Part shown: positions 62,499 to 64,000 of the stretch, one piece after another | Layout of the letters: each line of letters starts with the position of its first letter | How positions within the stretch are numbered: position 1 is the stretch's first letter | Made by a program: the position numbers and the translations under genes | NCBI GenBank assembly: GCA_023974075.1 | Contig: CM043799.1 | Coordinates: 7,341,250-7,405,249 of the forward strand | Origin: Chaenocephalus aceratus | Taxonomy: Eukaryota > Chordata > Actinopteri > Perciformes > Channichthyidae | Direction: 5' to 3' | DNA: 64,000 bases | Notes under the pieces: generated by a model | Database searches by the model: none | What the model saw: only the letters and a program-made list of their open reading frames with translations | What the model was told of the DNA's origin: nothing

Positions 62499-62634
62499 AT
62501 TTTTCCTTGACAATTTGAAGATTCCAAAAGCAGAACAGTTGTCTGCCATAAAACATAATACATCTGTAAAATAACAAGGAAACAAAGGTGAAGTGGATGT
62601 TTGTGCCACATTTGGATACATTAGAGAAAAACAC

Positions 62635-63718
62635 CTAAGTCTCTTTCTCAGTCATCAGATGCTCACAAAATTGAACAGCAGCAATGTAGATATCAGAGCC
62701 AAAGGACTGGGATGCAGCTCGTGGGTCAACAGCTTCTCTTAAAGCAGCCATTTGTCCATCAGTCAGTGGGCTCTCTGTGTCTGGGACAATGACACTAGAG
62801 TGGCCATCAGGAGCAAATCCACTGTTCTCCCACTCAATCTGAGGAATATCCACACCCTAAAAATAACAGAAATAGAAAGCCTCATTTATTTGCGGTATTA
62901 ATTATCTTGATAGACAGCAGCAGTAAGGTGGGCACTTGTGGCTTTTGAAATCTGTATGCTCCTACTCAATTATCTTTCTGTTTTCACATACTGTAACTCC
63001 TTTTCTAGGAACATAAGCCTTAAACCACTGCCAATGTTGTTTAGTAAATGTTCATGGCTCTTATTCTGACCTACACTTTTGTAAGTCACTCAGCTAAATA
63101 TGAATTGTTCCCACATGTAATGGTAAGATAAATTACATTTTCTCAGCAGGAAACCTTTCTTATGCATTTGACCCATCCAAACGTGTGCCATACAGTATAA
63201 CTGCTATAGTTAAAATATTTTCACCGCTTTACCTTGCTGTCAGATAGCCCTTTCTGACGGGGAACTGAGGCTTTATAGCCACCTGCTCTCTTTAAAGGGT
63301 GCTCTGGGTTGAAAATACAGGGGAAGTTTCAATGGAGTTGGTAGGTGTTTGCAAGAGCATGGATAGCGGTTTCAGTTTTTTAGTTGCTGAGGGATCAATA
63401 CTATTGAAAGCACTGAAGTTGTAAAAATTGGACAACGTTACCTCCATGTTATCAGAAAGTGGAATTGGGTGATGGATTCGTCCCAGCTCCCACAGCTGAT
63501 TTGGGGTCATATGGCCTTCTGTTCTTATAGGATGATTTGCCCAGCCACTGCGGAATGTGTCCAGGTCATCTTGTAGCCGTGGCAGGAACACATAATGGCA
63601 ACAGAAGAGGTGTGTAGCATTGCCAATGTTGAGGAAACCCTCTTCTTCGAGGTAGTGTAGAGCATCATAGTAGATGACTGTAACAGCTGTCCACATGTCT
63701 CTCCATAGCCTCTCTATC
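62635..63718 (-). CDS. rve/DDE integrase-like protein, C-terminal two exons (partial)
   Basis: Read on the minus strand, an exon at 63718-63442 follows an AG acceptor and reads RIERLWRDMWTAVTVIYYDA, then HYVFLPRLQDDLDTF and GHMTPNQLWELG, ending at a GTAACG donor. The last exon, 62856-62635, continues GVDIPQIEWENSGFAPDGHS and ends HLMTEKET. The join is in phase. RIERLWRD is the segment carrying the catalytic glutamate in the family of metazoan integrase-core proteins with an rve fold; the aspartates would be encoded upstream, beyond the window. Such proteins are thought to be transposase-derived. No stop or frameshift interrupts the visible part. It faces the HECT gene tail to tail, 646 bases between stop codons. 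The transposon superfamily (for example IS3EU- or Ginger-like) cannot be settled from this fragment. Confidence 0.72.
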
Positions 63719-64000
63719 CTGGACAATTGCAAGTTTACCAGAACATTTTTAAGTTAAAGGACAGGGAATTGCAATATCTGGATTTGTGGCAGATTTGACA
63801 TGGAATGATTAAGTATTTATAATAAACAACTGATAATGTAAGACCTCAGCAGTTTCTTTTGTTGAGAAAAGGTTTCCATCAACAACAAATGCACACAGAT
63901 AGATTTTCTTTTAATGCAATCCAATGATCTGCTGTTCAATGTGTGTATTCATTTATCTACCATTTCTTGACTCATTGTCAGTCCAAAACAATAGATGTTT
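63719..64000. other. Presumed intron of the integrase-like gene
   Basis: AT-rich noncoding sequence upstream (on the minus strand) of the visible acceptor; no further exon is recognisable before the window ends. Confidence 0.45.

Overview
The window looks like teleost fish DNA. It is an AT-rich, intron-containing eukaryotic background packed with transposable elements of kinds typical of fish: a Rex3 LINE with its GATG tail, an L2/CR1 LINE, Tc1, several hAT elements, Ty3/gypsy chromoviruses, a Merlin-like element, a PIF/Harbinger-like MITE and very long GT arrays. There is no sign of bacterial gene organisation, and I saw no tRNA, rRNA or CRISPR array. Most of the window is nested or broken mobile DNA. 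Several insertions can be resolved from terminal repeats plus target-site duplications (TSDs).

Layout. 1-3844: 3' half of a Ty3/gypsy element (RT, RNase H, integrase, right LTR), broken by stops, frameshifts and a 1.17 kb insertion. 4323-7146: one GT microsatellite split by a 2.6 kb hAT-like element that itself carries a smaller hAT. 8218-8891: MITE with TTAA ends. 11033-28735: long inverted repeats bracketing a decayed Merlin/IS1595-type transposase; the interior is filled by a MITE (itself hit by a hAT), an L2 LINE, the 3' end of a gypsy element with GC-rich minisatellites, and a Tc1. 31372-36609: a hAT containing a second hAT containing a Rex3, the inner two with exact TSDs. 37208-38885: a dispersed repeat ('R') interrupted by a fold-back MITE. 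39105-40952: inverted-repeat element with a LINE fragment in its loop. 43042-48201: decayed ZMYM-like hAT transposase split by an LTR-like unit and a PIF/Harbinger-like MITE. 50434-55160: inverted-repeat structure with an R copy in the centre and, in one arm, a THAP-type exon and a very young, internally deleted gypsy chromovirus.

55202-64000 is the most coherent part. A 15-exon plus-strand gene (55966-61988), every junction in phase, predicts a 755-residue protein with two UBZ-like zinc fingers and a C-terminal HECT domain (G2E3-like ubiquitin ligase). Its stop lies 646 bases from the stop of a convergent minus-strand gene encoding the C-terminal part of an rve/DDE integrase-like protein that continues beyond the window. 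An apparent terminus (CAGGGTTTCCGC) abuts a TA microsatellite upstream. I infer that both genes may be cargo and transposase of one large, apparently intact DNA transposon. This is the best candidate for a poorly described system here, but its right end lies outside the window.
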